Shown: in pieces, positions 36,953 to 49,562 of the stretch | Numbering within the stretch: the stretch's first letter is position 1 | How the letters are laid out: the number at the start of each line of letters is the position of its first letter | Assembly (NCBI GenBank): GCA_026874595.1 | Contig: CM049306.1 | Location: forward strand, 14,405,019 to 14,469,018 | Origin: Sipunculus nudus | Taxonomy: Eukaryota; Annelida; Sipuncula; Golfingiida; Sipunculidae | Direction: 5' to 3' | Length of the DNA: 64,000 bases | Notes under the pieces: generated by a model | Database searches by the model: none | The model's input: only the letters and a program-made list of their open reading frames with translations | Told to the model about the DNA's origin: nothing | Program-made: the position numbers and the translations under genes

Positions 36953-38139
36953 CTAGAATACGGGTAGTCGACAAGCGACTACGTGTATCCGCCTAAATCA
37001 GAGTGGAACGGATGAAGTGAGGCATGGATTGAGTGGCAAGGGGAAATAGAGTGAAGTGTTGCATATTAGCATGGATGTCTGCAGCCAAATGGTGTATGTA
37101 GGTTGCGCCACCTACCACAAAATCCAGAAAGCTGTCCAAGTTGTATACATATGCAAAATTTGAAGCAGATAAGTCAAACCACTATATGTTTATGAGTGAT
37201 TTTAGCCCGTAGCAGACAAACAGATGGACGCTGTGCAAAAATGGTTGAAGGTGGCACCACCAGTTTTGCGTATGATAAAGAGCTATGTGAGAACTATACA
37301 CATGCAAAACTTTGGCCCAATCGGTCAAACGGTTCCCAAGATATGAGCTTGGATGTCTGCTGCATAAACTAGAATGCAGGTGGCGCCACCTGTCATAAAA
37401 TCAAGAGAGCTGTCAGGGATGTATAAACCTGCAAAATTTAAGGCAGATATGTCAAACCACTGCCGAGATATGAGTGCTTTTATCCCATGGCAGACAAACA
37501 GACGGGAGCTGTGCAAAAATGGCTGCAGGTGGCGCCACCAGTTTTGCGTATGATAAAGAGCTATGTGAGATCTATACACATGCAAAATTTTGGCCCAATC
37601 GGTCAAACGGTTCCCGAAATATGAGCTTGGATGAGCCTAAACGTGAATGTAGGTGGCGCCACCTGTCATAAAATCAGAAAAGCTATCCAGGATGTATACG
37701 CATGCCGAATTTCAGGTGAATTAGTCAAATCACTGCAGAGATATGAGTGATTTTAACCCAAAGGCAGACGAACAGATGGACACTGTGCAAACATGGTTCC
37801 AGGTGGCGCCACCATTTTCTGTGTATGTTATAAAGCTCTCAAAGGGGTAGATTTGTGCAAAAAAAATTTTCCTGATCCGTCAAATGGTTCCCGAGATATG
37901 TGGGTTTATGTGTGGAAACAGACGAACAAACTGACGCAGAGCGCAGAGGAAAGGTCAGAGGTCAAAACAAAATCGGGCGCAGCAGTTCACATGTGACCTG
38001 AACATAATCCCGGGTTTAGTAAAATTCCGCCCAGCGGTTACGGAGGAGTTCTCCGGACACCTAAGTGGCGGCGGCGGCGGTGGGGGCAGCGTGCAGCTGA
38101 AAACATAGAATCCGCAAAACTCTGTTTTGGCGGATACAA
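36953..38139 (-). mobile_element. Helitron-like element F3 with a defined empty site
   Basis: On the minus strand it starts TTGTATCCGCC after a host A. It ends with the hairpin GTAGTCG / CGACTAC (36964-36970 with 36976-36982), an 11-nt tail and CTAG before a host T. The element-free sequence CAATAACAATTACTGC is preserved at about 34128-34143, so the borders and the A/T target are well supported. The interior has four units with the exact palindrome GGTGGCGCCACC at 37379, 37528, 37652 and 37802. The right part carries a (GGC)n tract (about 38068-38082). Confidence 0.82.
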
Positions 38140-38445
38140 TTACTGCATAACACTAGGTGGGTTAGGTTTGCAGGGGGAAGGGGTGGTGATATGAGAATAA
38201 CTGTACACCAGTCACAGCAGGGGATCTCCCCCAGTGACTGTAACAAATCAGAAACCCTGGCATAGCTGACTTCCAGTGACCTGTATGGGACCCTGCATCT
38301 GGACAAAGCAAATGCTTACAATAAAGCCTCAAGAAAAAAATCAATAACTTGCCTAATTTTCACGCTTTTATTTTCAAATTTCAGATTGCAACAAATTACT
38401 TATATTTACATGCCGTGAACATTAAATCAAAAGTACTAACAGGAA

Positions 38446-41071
38446 ACAAGGGACCCATGGGTCACGGCACTCAGCTGTTATATATGATAAAAAAATATGA
38501 TTTAGAAATGAGGCACATGCTTGTTTTGTGTGGAAATAAATATAAGCTGTATTATGAGTTGTGGGTGTTTAGCTTATACATGATTTTGATAGTATCTTTG
38601 GAGACAGGGAAGAGGATTGATTTCAGTTATTTTATTAACAAATGGAGTGCTTTTGTCACACAGATTTTGACTTGGCCATATAACTTATAAGCAGAACATA
38701 TTATATAAGGGTTTAACTATTTATTAAAAATAATTACAAACTGTCCCAAATATAATTTTTATTAAAAATAATAAGAGAATCATATGATTTTTTAAAATAA
38801 AATACAACTGAAATGTTTATTAAAATAATATCTAAGAATATATTCATGAATGCATTCATTTTGAAAGTATTGCACTGGTATTCATATACTTTCATTTTTA
38901 CCTGAATTCCCATTCTTATGCAAGAAATTTTATAATGGAGTACATATTCATATTCGTATTCAAATACATTTGCAAAGTATTTGCACCATGTCTGGTATTA
39001 ATTCAGTTTTCACCGAACAATGATGTTGAGAATCCAGAATATACAAAATTCACAAATTTAAATAATGATCATAAGTACCTGGTTTTATGGCTTTTATTCA
39101 TATTAAAATAAATAAATAAATGTAATATATTCATTTTTGACAAATTTCACATCAATGTACACACTAGACACAGTAGGAATCTAGATAAATATTATCAACT
39201 GCATCTTTGTCTATCATTAATTTCCTTCATATGATCCCTATTGATTATTAATGAATAATATGAATTATTTTTTTATAATTAAAAATAAACTGAAAAATAC
39301 CACAGGTGACTGCATGGTGTTATTTGGAATATGTGACATTCTATCAATCGATACAAGAATCTTATATCATCAGTAACTGCAAGTTAATGTCCTAGCTGTT
39401 ATTATCAACTAACAAATTCCATTTCTATTTTTCTTTAATTTGTTATTAAAAACCAATAAAAATTAATAATTTATTGTTTATTATTATGTTGTTAGTTAAA
39501 ACTACTAGATGAGTTGGGTTGGACACCTGGATCAACTGTGGCTGGCCATAAGTTGCCTGGCTGACCCAGTGTATGCCTTTCGTCAAGTGTGCATAATTTG
39601 ATGAAAGGTCAACAAGGTCAACATACAGGTGACTCAAGAGGGGCTGGGGAGAGCTAAGGTCTGACATGGTCTCATAAAAACATTAATAAACGCTACAATT
39701 TTGGCCAATTCTTTCAGCTTTCTTAACTAAAAAGCTGAAATCCTTATGTGTGCATGATATGAAAATTATATCAACAGTGCTCACAGGAAACAAATGTGCC
39801 ATGGTCAAAGTTTGGCAAAATTTAAGGTACTAATTTTATATTTATACTAATAACTTATAAAATTTGAAAAATTCACAATTAATTTTGGGTATATAATTGA
39901 ATCTTGATAAAATAATGTTACATCCCTGACAAAAATCTCTAGCTTCAGCAATCCCCTTGTTAAGGGAGTAAGTATATTTCTTGATTTTTTACAAAGTGCA
40001 TTATGTTTGGGCCCATAACTTAAAACAATTAGGCAATACTGACATCATTTCGGGCATGTGCATAGAGAATGTATAGAAAAATATTTATATTATATATGAT
40101 TATAGTCAGATCAGTGGTTTTGATATTAGGCAGTCTTGAAGTGTAACAATGGGTTTTTAATGGAAAAATGAAGTTTTTCATTAATATCTCGAAGGTATTA
40201 AGTCCTAGTGACCAAATTCTTGGCATGGTAGGGGATTTTGGAGACATCTAATTGTATGCCAAATTTTAGGAACTGAGAGCTGAAGCTGGGGAGCTGAGCT
40301 CTAGCAAACTGCATAACCCTAGCTTGCTGTAAACAATATGTTACATGGTGCTTGAAAACTTGAATAAAATCTACAGTTTTTGATCAACTGGTTTCAAATT
40401 TTTGGTGTTAAAAGACAAAAAGCTAACTAAAACATGCTGTGAAAATTAAATCCACAGTACTTACAGGAAAAAAACATGCCATGGTCAAAGTTGGGCAAAA
40501 TTTAAGGTACCAATTTTTTATTTTTGTTAATATTTCAAAAAATTTAAAAGATTTTGATCTAATTTTTTGGTATACAATTTAATTTTGATTAATTAAAGTT
40601 ATATTACTGGAAAAAAAATTATTGGTTTAACATGTTTTGTGTTAAGTGATCAAATATCTTTCCTCATTTTTTACAAAATGCATTATGTTTGGGCCCATAA
40701 CTTTTTTAAAGTATATAATACAGACATAATTTCTGGCATGTACATAGGAACTATATAGAGAAATATTTATGGTAAATATGAGGAAAAACAGATGAGTTGT
40801 TTTGATATTAGGCAGTCCTGAAGTGTGAAAATAGTTTTTTAATAAAAAATCGGTTTTTTTCTTAATTTCTCAAAGGAACGAAGTCGCTAAGACCCAGTTT
40901 TTGGCTTGGTAGGAGATCTTGGGGACATCTAACATTATGCCGAATTTTAGATTCCTAGGTTTTACGTTTCAAAACGTGCCACATCTACAGACGGACGACA
41001 GACGGACGGACGGACGACGGACAATGGACCACGACTATAGCTCAGATGACTTATAGTCAGCTGAGCTAAAA
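38446..41071 (-). mobile_element. Family A element, paralogue of 14299-16943
   Basis: The left end is ACAAGGGACCCATGGGTCAC then ACTCAGCTG. The right end has GACGGACGGACGGACGACGG and the A hairpin, then AAAAA. It aligns nearly end to end with 14299-16943, including non-core parts such as GATTTAGAAATGAGGCACAT. The sequence after its right end (41073-41275) matches 13169-13372, the flank of a different A copy, which suggests recombination or a larger duplication. Confidence 0.8.
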
Positions 41072-41876
41072 ACACATTTGTACCTCTGTATTTTTTTCTT
41101 ATTTACCAGTAATAAATTTTATGCAGTTGCCAGAAGAATACTGTCCCAAACAAATACCCAGTGGCAGGGAGTGAGGAAAGTTACAACACCTTTTGATAAA
41201 CATACAGGATACAAAATTTAATCCAAAAGTGCTTACCGGTGAAAAAAGTTTTATTCATAATTACTAAATAGCTTAAATTCTTGCCATGGTCAAAGTTGGG
41301 CAAAATTTAAGGTACTGATTTTATTTTTATGCAAATATCTAAATAAATTTACAAAATTCAGATCTAATTTTGGGTTAACAATTGAATCTTAATTAAACAA
41401 TGTTATATACATAAAAAAATAGTCTCTAGTTTCAAAATTATTCATGTAAACTGAGTATATATTTTTTCTGATTTTTTTACAAAGTCCATTATGTTCGGGT
41501 CCATAACTGAGTGAATCTATACTTAATGGACTTAATTTCTGGCAAGTATATAGGAAATATATAGGAGATTACTTCTGGTAAATATTAAGAAAAACAGAGA
41601 AGTGGTTTTGATATTAGGCAGTCCTGAAGTGTGATAATAGGTTTTTAATGGGAGGTTTTTCCTTAATATCTCGAAGGAACAAAGTCATACTGACCAAATT
41701 TTTGGTATGGTGGGAGATTTTGGGGACATCTTAACAGCATGCCAAATTTTGGATCCGTAGGTCTAACGGTTTCAAAACGTGCCAGTCTAACGGATGGACA
41801 GACAGCCAAACGGATGGACAACAGACAATTAATGGACCACGACTATAGCTCAGATGACTTACAGTCAGCTGAGCTA

Positions 41877-42480
41877 AAAATTGATTGCAAATCATGCTGA
41901 ATGCTATGATGCTGTAGGTTTACATTATTTTATAATCCTGATTAAGGACAGATGCCTGATGTATTAATTGCTAATACATACTGGTATATACCCAGAATTA
42001 GGATTCAGCTGAAACTTAAAAATTGCTTATGAACATTTTATAGCACAAGAAAACAACTTTACTGATTATTTTTCTTTTAAAATATATGAAACCATAGAAC
42101 ATTGTTTCTCTATATGGATTATGGACATAAGATCTTTTCACTGTTCTAGATTAGAGTATATATAATGACATAAAGAGTGTCCAGTTTATTAAGTACATTT
42201 TTGAACATGTGGTAAAATAACAAATTAACCAGGTGGCCATGCTTCATATAATTATAATATTTTTCACACTACTGGAAAATTCTTAGACAGGGTCACACAG
42301 AAAGCTGCGGTTGCAAGTACAGTGAATACCTGGTGCAAATAAAAAGATATATACCCAGCAAAGTCTATTGCCTGTAAATGTTTAATATTTCAGACCTTAC
42401 ATGTCCATATCACAAAAAAAAAAACATTTCATTTACAAAAATAGCATCATATGATCAATTTCATCTGTATTTACTTACCA
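41877..42480. other. Unassigned stretch
   Basis: AT-rich, with no supported feature. Confidence 0.4.
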
Positions 42481-42644
42481 TAGATTCTTTATCTAAAGCT
42501 GCATGTCTATTATAAGCCACTACCATGCTTTCCCGTTCCCTTTCCATGATGCGCTTAGAAAAGCAAATTATGGAAACCCCCCATTAAAGCCACACCTGGA
42601 CTTCCCGGCTGATGGCCCGATCCCAACTTGAGCCATTAAAGTAA

Positions 42645-43665
42645 ATCCTGCAGGTTTGCTGGTCCGTGACATTATGAACATAAACGATGATAAATAAAAT
42701 AAATTTATAGTTATTATATATAATCAAAATTAAATCAAATACCGGCATCTGCTACCCTTTTATATAAATCTTCGGGCTACGCGACCACAAACAATAACAA
42801 CGACCAGTTTCTTGTTACTGATTTGATTGAAGACTTCATACGTTCTTTACACAGCGCTTTACCTATAGGGCTACTTCCTATATCGTAAGGAGCTGTTTGT
42901 TATGACCTCGTATCCTGAATTGCAACACCAGAGGGGAGCACTTTATTTTTGTCCAATCAGATGAGACCTTGTGCTGGAAGACAAAGCCAAGCGAGGAATA
43001 CACAGAGCCAATCATATTAATTTCTTTTTGAGTGACAGCTCATCCCCCAGCATAACCGTCTGAACAGGCCACAGGCTCAGAGAGAATTGCCCCTGACGTG
43101 GTTTGCTTAGGGCCTTGGGCACATAGGATGCTCGGCCGGTGAGCTGTAATTCAAACAAAACGTAACAACAAAGGCTGCGTGCACACCTCGCTGGCTGGTT
43201 TCAGTTCTGCAGACAACAGATACATGGCTATGCTAACACAGTCATAATGTCATAATCGAATCGGTCGATGATGCGAGAATGCAGAGGGAGCAATTTAAAT
43301 TCGACCGGAAACTCATCAAGCGGCCCTTGAAGCGCGGCAATGGGCGGAGCCAGGATGCCTGTCAAGTGTTTGTTTATTGGCATCTGATTTGCTGCTTGTA
43401 ACATCGTACGCACGTTTATTTCAGTGGACAACAAACCGCCATCTGGTGTCTAAATATATCATAAACGGTCAAAGCTGGCAGCATGAAAACCAGTTGCTTC
43501 TTTAGAAGCGCAAGATTTCCACTGCCTCGGGAGCATAAAGACGTCAGAGCCGTCTTACAGGTTTGCTGGTCCGTGACATTACGAGGTCAAAACAATGATA
43601 AATCAAATGAAGTAGTTAATGTATTTAATCAAAATTAAATCTAATACTGGCATTGGGTACTTCTA
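42645..43665. repeat. Direct repeats (~110 bp) flanking a GC-richer segment
   Basis: CAGGTTTGCTGGTCCGTGAC begins at about 42651 and again at about 43559. Each copy continues through an ATGATAAATMAAAT phrase, then AATCAAAATTAAATC, then ATACYGGCAT. The ~900-bp spacing encloses the GC-richest part of the region. The layout resembles a small element with terminal direct repeats, but the repeats lack clear TG...CA ends. A local duplication is the alternative. Confidence 0.6.
42760..43556. promoter_or_regulatory. GC-richer, promoter-like segment
   Basis: This differs from the rest of the window in being GC-richer, CpG-bearing and free of the A-G repeat families. Motifs seen are two CCAAT boxes (GTCCAATCAG about 42953, AGCCAATCAT about 43008), GGGCGGAGCC (about 43345), a FOX-like TGTTTGTTTATTG (about 43368), CCGCCATCTGG (YY1-like when reversed, about 43436) and GACGTCA (about 43540). 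A 68-residue minus frame at 43228-43434 is not recognised. It may be a promoter with 5' exon or a conserved enhancer; no adjoining gene is visible. Confidence 0.35.
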
Positions 43666-43669
43666 TTTA

Positions 43670-44918
43670 AATTAAGATTCTGTTGATGCATTTATATTAC
43701 AAAATGGGACTGCTAACTGATAAGGATTAAAATTATTAACAATTTCAACACTGCTGTTAAACTGGTCTTAAAAGTCTTCAGACACTATACAGGTGCTAGA
43801 GATAGATGATGGACAGGTCTCCATACAATTGTAAGTCTTTCAATAGCCAGCCTGCCTCAGAACAGCCATGTAGGCTATAAGCATCACTTCTGCATCTAAA
43901 AGTGTTCTGCAGAGTAATATTGAAACATGACAGAGATCCCTTGGAAGGTTAGTAAAGCCTGTAACACAATAGTTGGAAACCTGCCCATTGCTTAAGTATT
44001 GATTTAGAACATGACATAGACAAAGTTTCTTTATTTTGAATATGGTCATTTAAATTCCACAACCCTAAAACTTGTATTTGAAAAGACCATAAATTATTGA
44101 GATTATTGATGCTGTCCTGGTTACTTAGTCATGGTGATATCATCATTATGGACATTGGGTGCACTGTTTGATCAATGACATCATGATTGAATGATCATGA
44201 TGACAAGGTTTTGCTAATTTTTGGAGATGCTATCTGGACAAAAAAAATATAAAAATGCTGTTTACATCTTCCTGAGCTTCCAATTAAAGGAAACAAACTC
44301 AACATGAGTGAGAGACTTCATGAACAGGCAAATAAAGAAAACAAAATGCCTCTCATAGTTGAGAAAAGAGGTTTGAGACATGGTAGCTAGTTGCTGTTTG
44401 TCATCATCCTGCTTTAGCATTGTGTGGATGGTTATTCTGTGTTTGGATTGGGTTTGTCAGTGGAGGTATGCACTCTGTGAGTGCTTTCTAGTTTTTTTAA
44501 ATCAAAATGGGTGATACAAACAGAATTGACACAATTACTAGTGAAATACATTAAGAAATAACCATGTGCCTTTCTTTCATCATACTTATTCATCAAATAA
44601 GTGAATAATAACCATATGTTTCTAGAGAAAAGAACAAAATATTTAATTTCTGTTTTTTCTTTCAATTGTATAATTTTAATTGTAGACTTATTAAATATCC
44701 ACACTTATGTATGCCACAATTTTATGACTTTAATAATTCTGTAATACCTACAGCTCAATCCTGAACATCTTCATTTTAACTCAGACACTTAAAAAGTAGG
44801 TGAAGAAAACCTGACCCTAACAGAGGATACAGACAACAATAAAATATGCAGAAAGTGACTCAGATTTTATTCTGGTTTAGGTCTACCAATAAGAAACCTG
44901 CTAACCAATTACCCTTGG
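43670..44918. other. Unassigned stretch
   Basis: No supported feature. Ordinary AT-rich sequence. Confidence 0.4.
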
Positions 44919-45370
44919 CACCTGGTCCCATGACTGCTCAATTTCCAACTGGAATCAGTCCTGTGTAGGAACTATCAAATCATCATTAGAGCAGCCTTGT
45001 ATGAAAAAGCTTCACAGATTGAGGAAGGTTGTTGTAATTATCATTAATTGCAGTATGTAATAAAATATACTGTTCTAAGTAGGCATGAAGTAATAACTGA
45101 TCTATGTCTATCTGACAGATGATGCTGGTGATAATATATCAGCATATATAATACAGCACCTGATCCTCGCCATGTTCAATTTGTAACCAGAATAGGCACT
45201 AAGTTGGAACTGTCAAATCATGACTAAAGTGCCATGGGAGAAAAAAATTACAGGGACAGGGGATATTTGTTGTAATTACTGTTAATTGCAGTGTTTGATA
45301 ACATATACTGATTAAGGTAGATCTACTGAAGTGATTATCCATGTCCCTTTAAATGATGATCTAGGTTTTA
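44919..45370. repeat. Diverged tandem duplication (~240 bp)
   Basis: The segments at about 44919-45130 and 45158-45370 share the same order of phrases: 'acctggtcccatgactgctcaattt', 'ggaactatcaaatcat', TTGTTGTAATTATCATTAAT and 'gatgatgctggt'. The copies are clearly diverged. Function unknown. Confidence 0.55.
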
Positions 45371-45578
45371 TTATATCATTTAATCAGCTCAACAACATAA
45401 ATGAGACATGTTTGTGTATCAATTAAGATAATAAGGTAAAATTAGTTAGTCATTTGATAGATGACACATTTTGAAAGTAATGGATGATCCAAGGTAAAAA
45501 TAAATTAAACATGAATCTTAGTACTTTCATGTAAAGCTCATGACCTAAAGAAGTAATATTTACAGAATTATAGTAAAA

Positions 45579-47489
45579 CTAGATATTTCTTGGCACCACA
45601 GGTGCCAAAGTATCGCCAGACAATTAATCCCCCCCCCCCCCTCACCCTTTAAGAATAGTCCCCCCATCTTCAGCAGCATATACTAACATTTGGCAAGCGA
45701 CTATGGTTTCTTCCATCTATCAACTCTCCAAGATGGATGTATATGCCAAATTGGAGACCAACACATTGAAGGACTCCTCAGATATGCGCAATTTTCATCT
45801 AAAACAAATATACAGATGGACGCTATGGCATAACATTTGCAGATGGCGCCACAAGTCATGCGTACAAGATGGAGGAGTCCAAGATCTATAGATATACTAA
45901 ATTTCAGGCCAATAGGCCAAATCACTCCTGAGAAAAGGGCATTGATTTATTCAACAAATAAAGGGAAGGAAGGTGGCGCCACCTGTCTGTTTTATGAGAA
46001 AACTTTCAAAGATAGATGGATAATTTCAGACAAATACCCTGAACTACTCCAGAGATAAAAGCAATTTCACCAAAAGCACATGTACAGATTGACGCCACAG
46101 AAAATTGATTGCAGTAGCGCCACTAGTCGTATGTACAAGATGGAAGAGTCCAAGATCTATGGATATGCACAATTTCAGGCCAATAGGGCAAACCACTCCT
46201 CAGAAAAGGGCATTAATTTTTTCTACAAACACATAAAGGTAGGTGGCGCCACCTGTTTGGTTCATGAGAAAACTTTCAAAGATGGATGGACATGCCAAAT
46301 TATGAACAAATACCTTGAACCTCTCTGGAGATATAAGCAATTTTCACCAAAAGCACATGTACAGATGGACACCAAGGCAAAGCGATTGCATATGGTGCCA
46401 CCTGTCTTGAGTAAAAGATGGGGGAGTGCAAGATCAATGGATGGGCACAATTTCAGGCCAATAATGCAAATCACTCCTCAGGACATTAATTTATTCTACA
46501 AAAACAGGAAGGTAAATGGCCCCACCTGTCTGGTTTACAAGAAGAAATTCCGAGATGGATGGATATGTCCAATTTCAGACCAATACCTTGGACCACTCTG
46601 GAGATATGAGCAATTTTCACCCAAAGCACATTTACAGATGAACACCATGGCAAACAATTGCAGATGGTGCCACCAGTCTTGAATACAAGATGGAGGTATC
46701 CAAGATCTATGTACATGCACAATTTCAGCCCAATCTGTCAATAAGTTTTAGACTTATAATGCTCACAGTAATGTCAAGTGGCAATAGAGTATCAAAAGGC
46801 ACAAAAACAAGAGAAAGACAGAAGCTGGTGCCACCTGTCTTCCGCAAAAGACAAAGATATCCAAGATCTTTGGTCAATTTGATTTTTTTACCAATATGCA
46901 TCCCTTATTGAAATATTTATGATTTACCGTGGTTTTCACCATATATGGCTTTATTCAAGCTCAAGGCCACTCTCATAGGAAAGGTCATGACCCCAATTTA
47001 AATATACATCATCCCATAACCCATGACTATGTATATGCATAGTATGAGATAAATCTGTCCATTTTTTTTTTACTAATAATGCTCACAGCACTGTTAAGTG
47101 GCAATGACAGGGGTATTAAATGGCACAAAAACAAGAAAAGGATAACAGGTGGCACCACCAGTCTCTGGCATATGACTACACTATCTAAGATCTTTGGTCA
47201 AGTTGATTTTTGGATCAATCCATGCAAAATTTCTTGAGATATTTAAGAATTTGTGTGATTTCCCCCAAAATGGACTTTCAAAGTCAAGGTCACGCTCCTA
47301 GTAAAGGTCATGACCCCATTTTAAAAAGGCTTTGTCCTCTCACCCATATCTATGCACATGCCAAGTTTGGTAAAGATCAATATAATATTTTTGGAGTTAT
47401 CGCGTCCAAACGAAATCTCTGCGGCGGCAGCGGAGACAGCGCCACCGTGCCTTAACCATAGTATCTCCAGAGTTTGTCTGGTGATACAA
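45579..47489 (-). mobile_element. Helitron-like element F2
   Basis: The left tail is CTAG (45579-45582), then the perfect hairpin TTGGCACC / GGTGCCAA (45590-45597 with 45601-45608), then GTATCGCCAGACAA (45610-45623). Its complement at 47474-47487 (TTGTCTGGTGATAC) differs at one position. The right border is ACAA at 47489 before a host T. A run of 13 C (45629-45641) sits where F1 has 22 C. The interior has ~130-150-bp units, two of them with exact GGTGGCGCCACC (45972, 46242). The 200-residue open frame at 46080-46682 runs through these units and is not taken as a gene. Confidence 0.82.
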
Positions 47490-48485
47490 TAATGACCATA
47501 TGATTAAGATCAAAATGGAAGTAAGATGGAATTAATCATTATCAAAACATTTATCTAGCTTGGCAGATGCTCTTATGCCAAATCTTTGTATACTGTGTCA
47601 CTAAAAGTGTTCTTGTCACCAGCAAGTGTCTGCTCCTCAACTGATAATGTTTTTTTTGCATACAATAGGATTGCCTGTCTTTTTTTCTTATGAGCATTGA
47701 CACATATTTCTTTTAAGAAAATTAAAAAATAATATATATTAAGTGGATTTTTAACCAGATTTGCTAGTTCATACCTGATCAGAAATCTTAATAATGTTTA
47801 ATGCTATATTCAAACAATGGGAAGCCTTTTTTCATATTGGCTTGGCTTTGCAGATACACAATCTATCAATCAAAACACGTATGGACTATAATGAGTGTTG
47901 TACAGGTACAACATGTGTATTGAAAGTTAAAACTATAAATTTATGGCAGGATCAGATCTATTCTCTACAACATCTGATCTGCAGATCACCAATCTATTCA
48001 ACCATATATCTATTAAGATTCAAATGGTGATATAGTTAGTGCTGAAAAGAATACTTGAATACTCATATTTGAATAACTGTGACCAATATGACTTTACTTT
48101 TATAACTGGGACTTGATTACTCTTGCAGGCCTGCATTTTGAGCAGTTATTCATGTCTTTCTAAATTATGCCAGTAACTCTAATTTATTTCTTAGAAATAT
48201 AAAAAGGTATTCTCCCTCATTAAAAGTGTCACATCAACTATTCATATGCATTACTAGATTACCTGTTTTGCCATTATACATTACTGTAGGTGAGCAGCAA
48301 CTGGGTAAAACTGGGTAATACTGAGAAAAAATATAATAAAATTCCCATTTTGTGATTTTGTTAGTTTGTAGACTGTCACCATGGTAATGAATGCTTGAGA
48401 CCAAGGCGGATAATACCTATCAACTTGTTTCAGTCCTACATTTGCCATATGTTTTCAAATAACATGTTTTCTTATAATAATTAAA
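47490..48485. other. Unassigned stretch
   Basis: No supported gene. GTCACCATGGTAAT at about 48376 is one base from an X-box. Confidence 0.4.
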
Positions 48486-49562
48486 TCTATATAATTAATA
48501 CGGAGTTGGGTATTTTACTAGACCACGGTTTACCTGCTTCTGTTCTGATTTGACTCTCCAAATTCGGCAGACGTATCGGTGGTGTGCTCTTCTAAGAGAA
48601 GTTTGTTATATTTTGTGGGATTATGCCGTATTAAGCTGAATAATTAATAATTTTAATATTTCCCCATTAGGTACCCCTATTTCTTTTGTGCTGCAAGGTC
48701 CTCCAAGCCTGTGATGCTTTTTCAGGAGGCGCCTCGGGGGTTTTCACTGGCCTGTTAAGACCGTGGCCAGAGTGCATGTCCTACCCAAAAGGCATATCCG
48801 TGCAATACGCGGTCACGCGGGTCCACTATAACCCCATTGATCCCCAATATCCATTGTAACGCCTCTAAAGGAGTTTCTCATCTCAAAAGGAAGTAAAGGT
48901 TTTTAATCCAAAGACCACATGAGTCCGCTTTCAATGCGAGGGCTTTTCAGTTTGGTTAACACTGGACACTGAGTCCAGTAAAGTGACCACCGTTTGACAA
49001 TTTTTTTATGGGTTACAGGTATGTTGATTTTTATACATTCAAAAATATCTTTCCATGATAACCATGCTTTCAAAAATTCGGCCAAGTCATGTGGTTTTAT
49101 GAAGTTTTTTTTTTCAAAAGAAGCCCCACAACTTAATTATCATTCAGGTTGGGGTTGGGGGGGGGGGGTGGGGGTTCACATCTGACTATACTGAATAAAC
49201 ATCCGTGTTTTACGATGTCGCCTGAGCGTCAACTAATACAAAGCATCTTTCATATAATTTCACATTAGAATGCTTCTTTATACAATCGTTATATCTATGA
49301 TATTTCCCAAGCAATGAAGCTGTGAAACCTATGTTGTTTATTGGGAAAAAAATTTTTTTTGTGATTTCTGGATTAGAATAAATTTTCTTTCTATGTTGAT
49401 ATTTTTGGGGAGCATGTTCCTGGAGAACTCAGCAGAAGTAATCTTTATATCATATAGGTGAAACACATGACAAAAGTTCCTGCAAAACCTTAGAATTTAA
49501 ATATGCGTTTTTACAAAAATAAACATAAGATAGAGCTGTGGCTTTTCCACGGGAGCAGTTAG
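48486..49562 (+). mobile_element. Canonical non-autonomous Helitron G2
   Basis: It starts TCTATATAATTAATACGGAG after a host A, a classic Helitron 5' end. It ends with the hairpin CTGTGG / CCACGG, a short spacer and TTAG (a changed CTAG) before a host T. The sequence is the reverse complement of G1 with ~1.4 kb less. The copies share recognisable landmarks, such as AAGGCATATCCGTGCAATA (AAGGCATTTCCGTGCAATA in G1, reversed) and a G/C run near 49155. No protein-coding capacity is seen. It is the only element found in this orientation. Confidence 0.82.

Larger units (their letters stand above)
36196..41876 (-). mobile_element. Composite family A element with nested F3 and A copies
   Basis: The outer left end is ACAAGGGACCCATGGGTCAC with GCCCAGCTGA. 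A run of 31 G follows at 36366-36396. The body matches element 32877-35017 closely (for example 36545-36950 with 33650-34140). It is interrupted by F3 (36953-38139) and, after the dispersed module, by A copy 38446-41071. The long core then resumes (about 41276-41800) and a second right-end hairpin occurs at about 41845-41874 before AAAAA. The assignment of 41276-41876 to the outer element is inference. Confidence 0.65.

Noticed and set aside
46080-46682. 200-residue open frame, the longest in the window
   Set aside because: It runs through tandem core units of element F2 and repeats its own motifs at the unit spacing; no start context, homology or splice signals.
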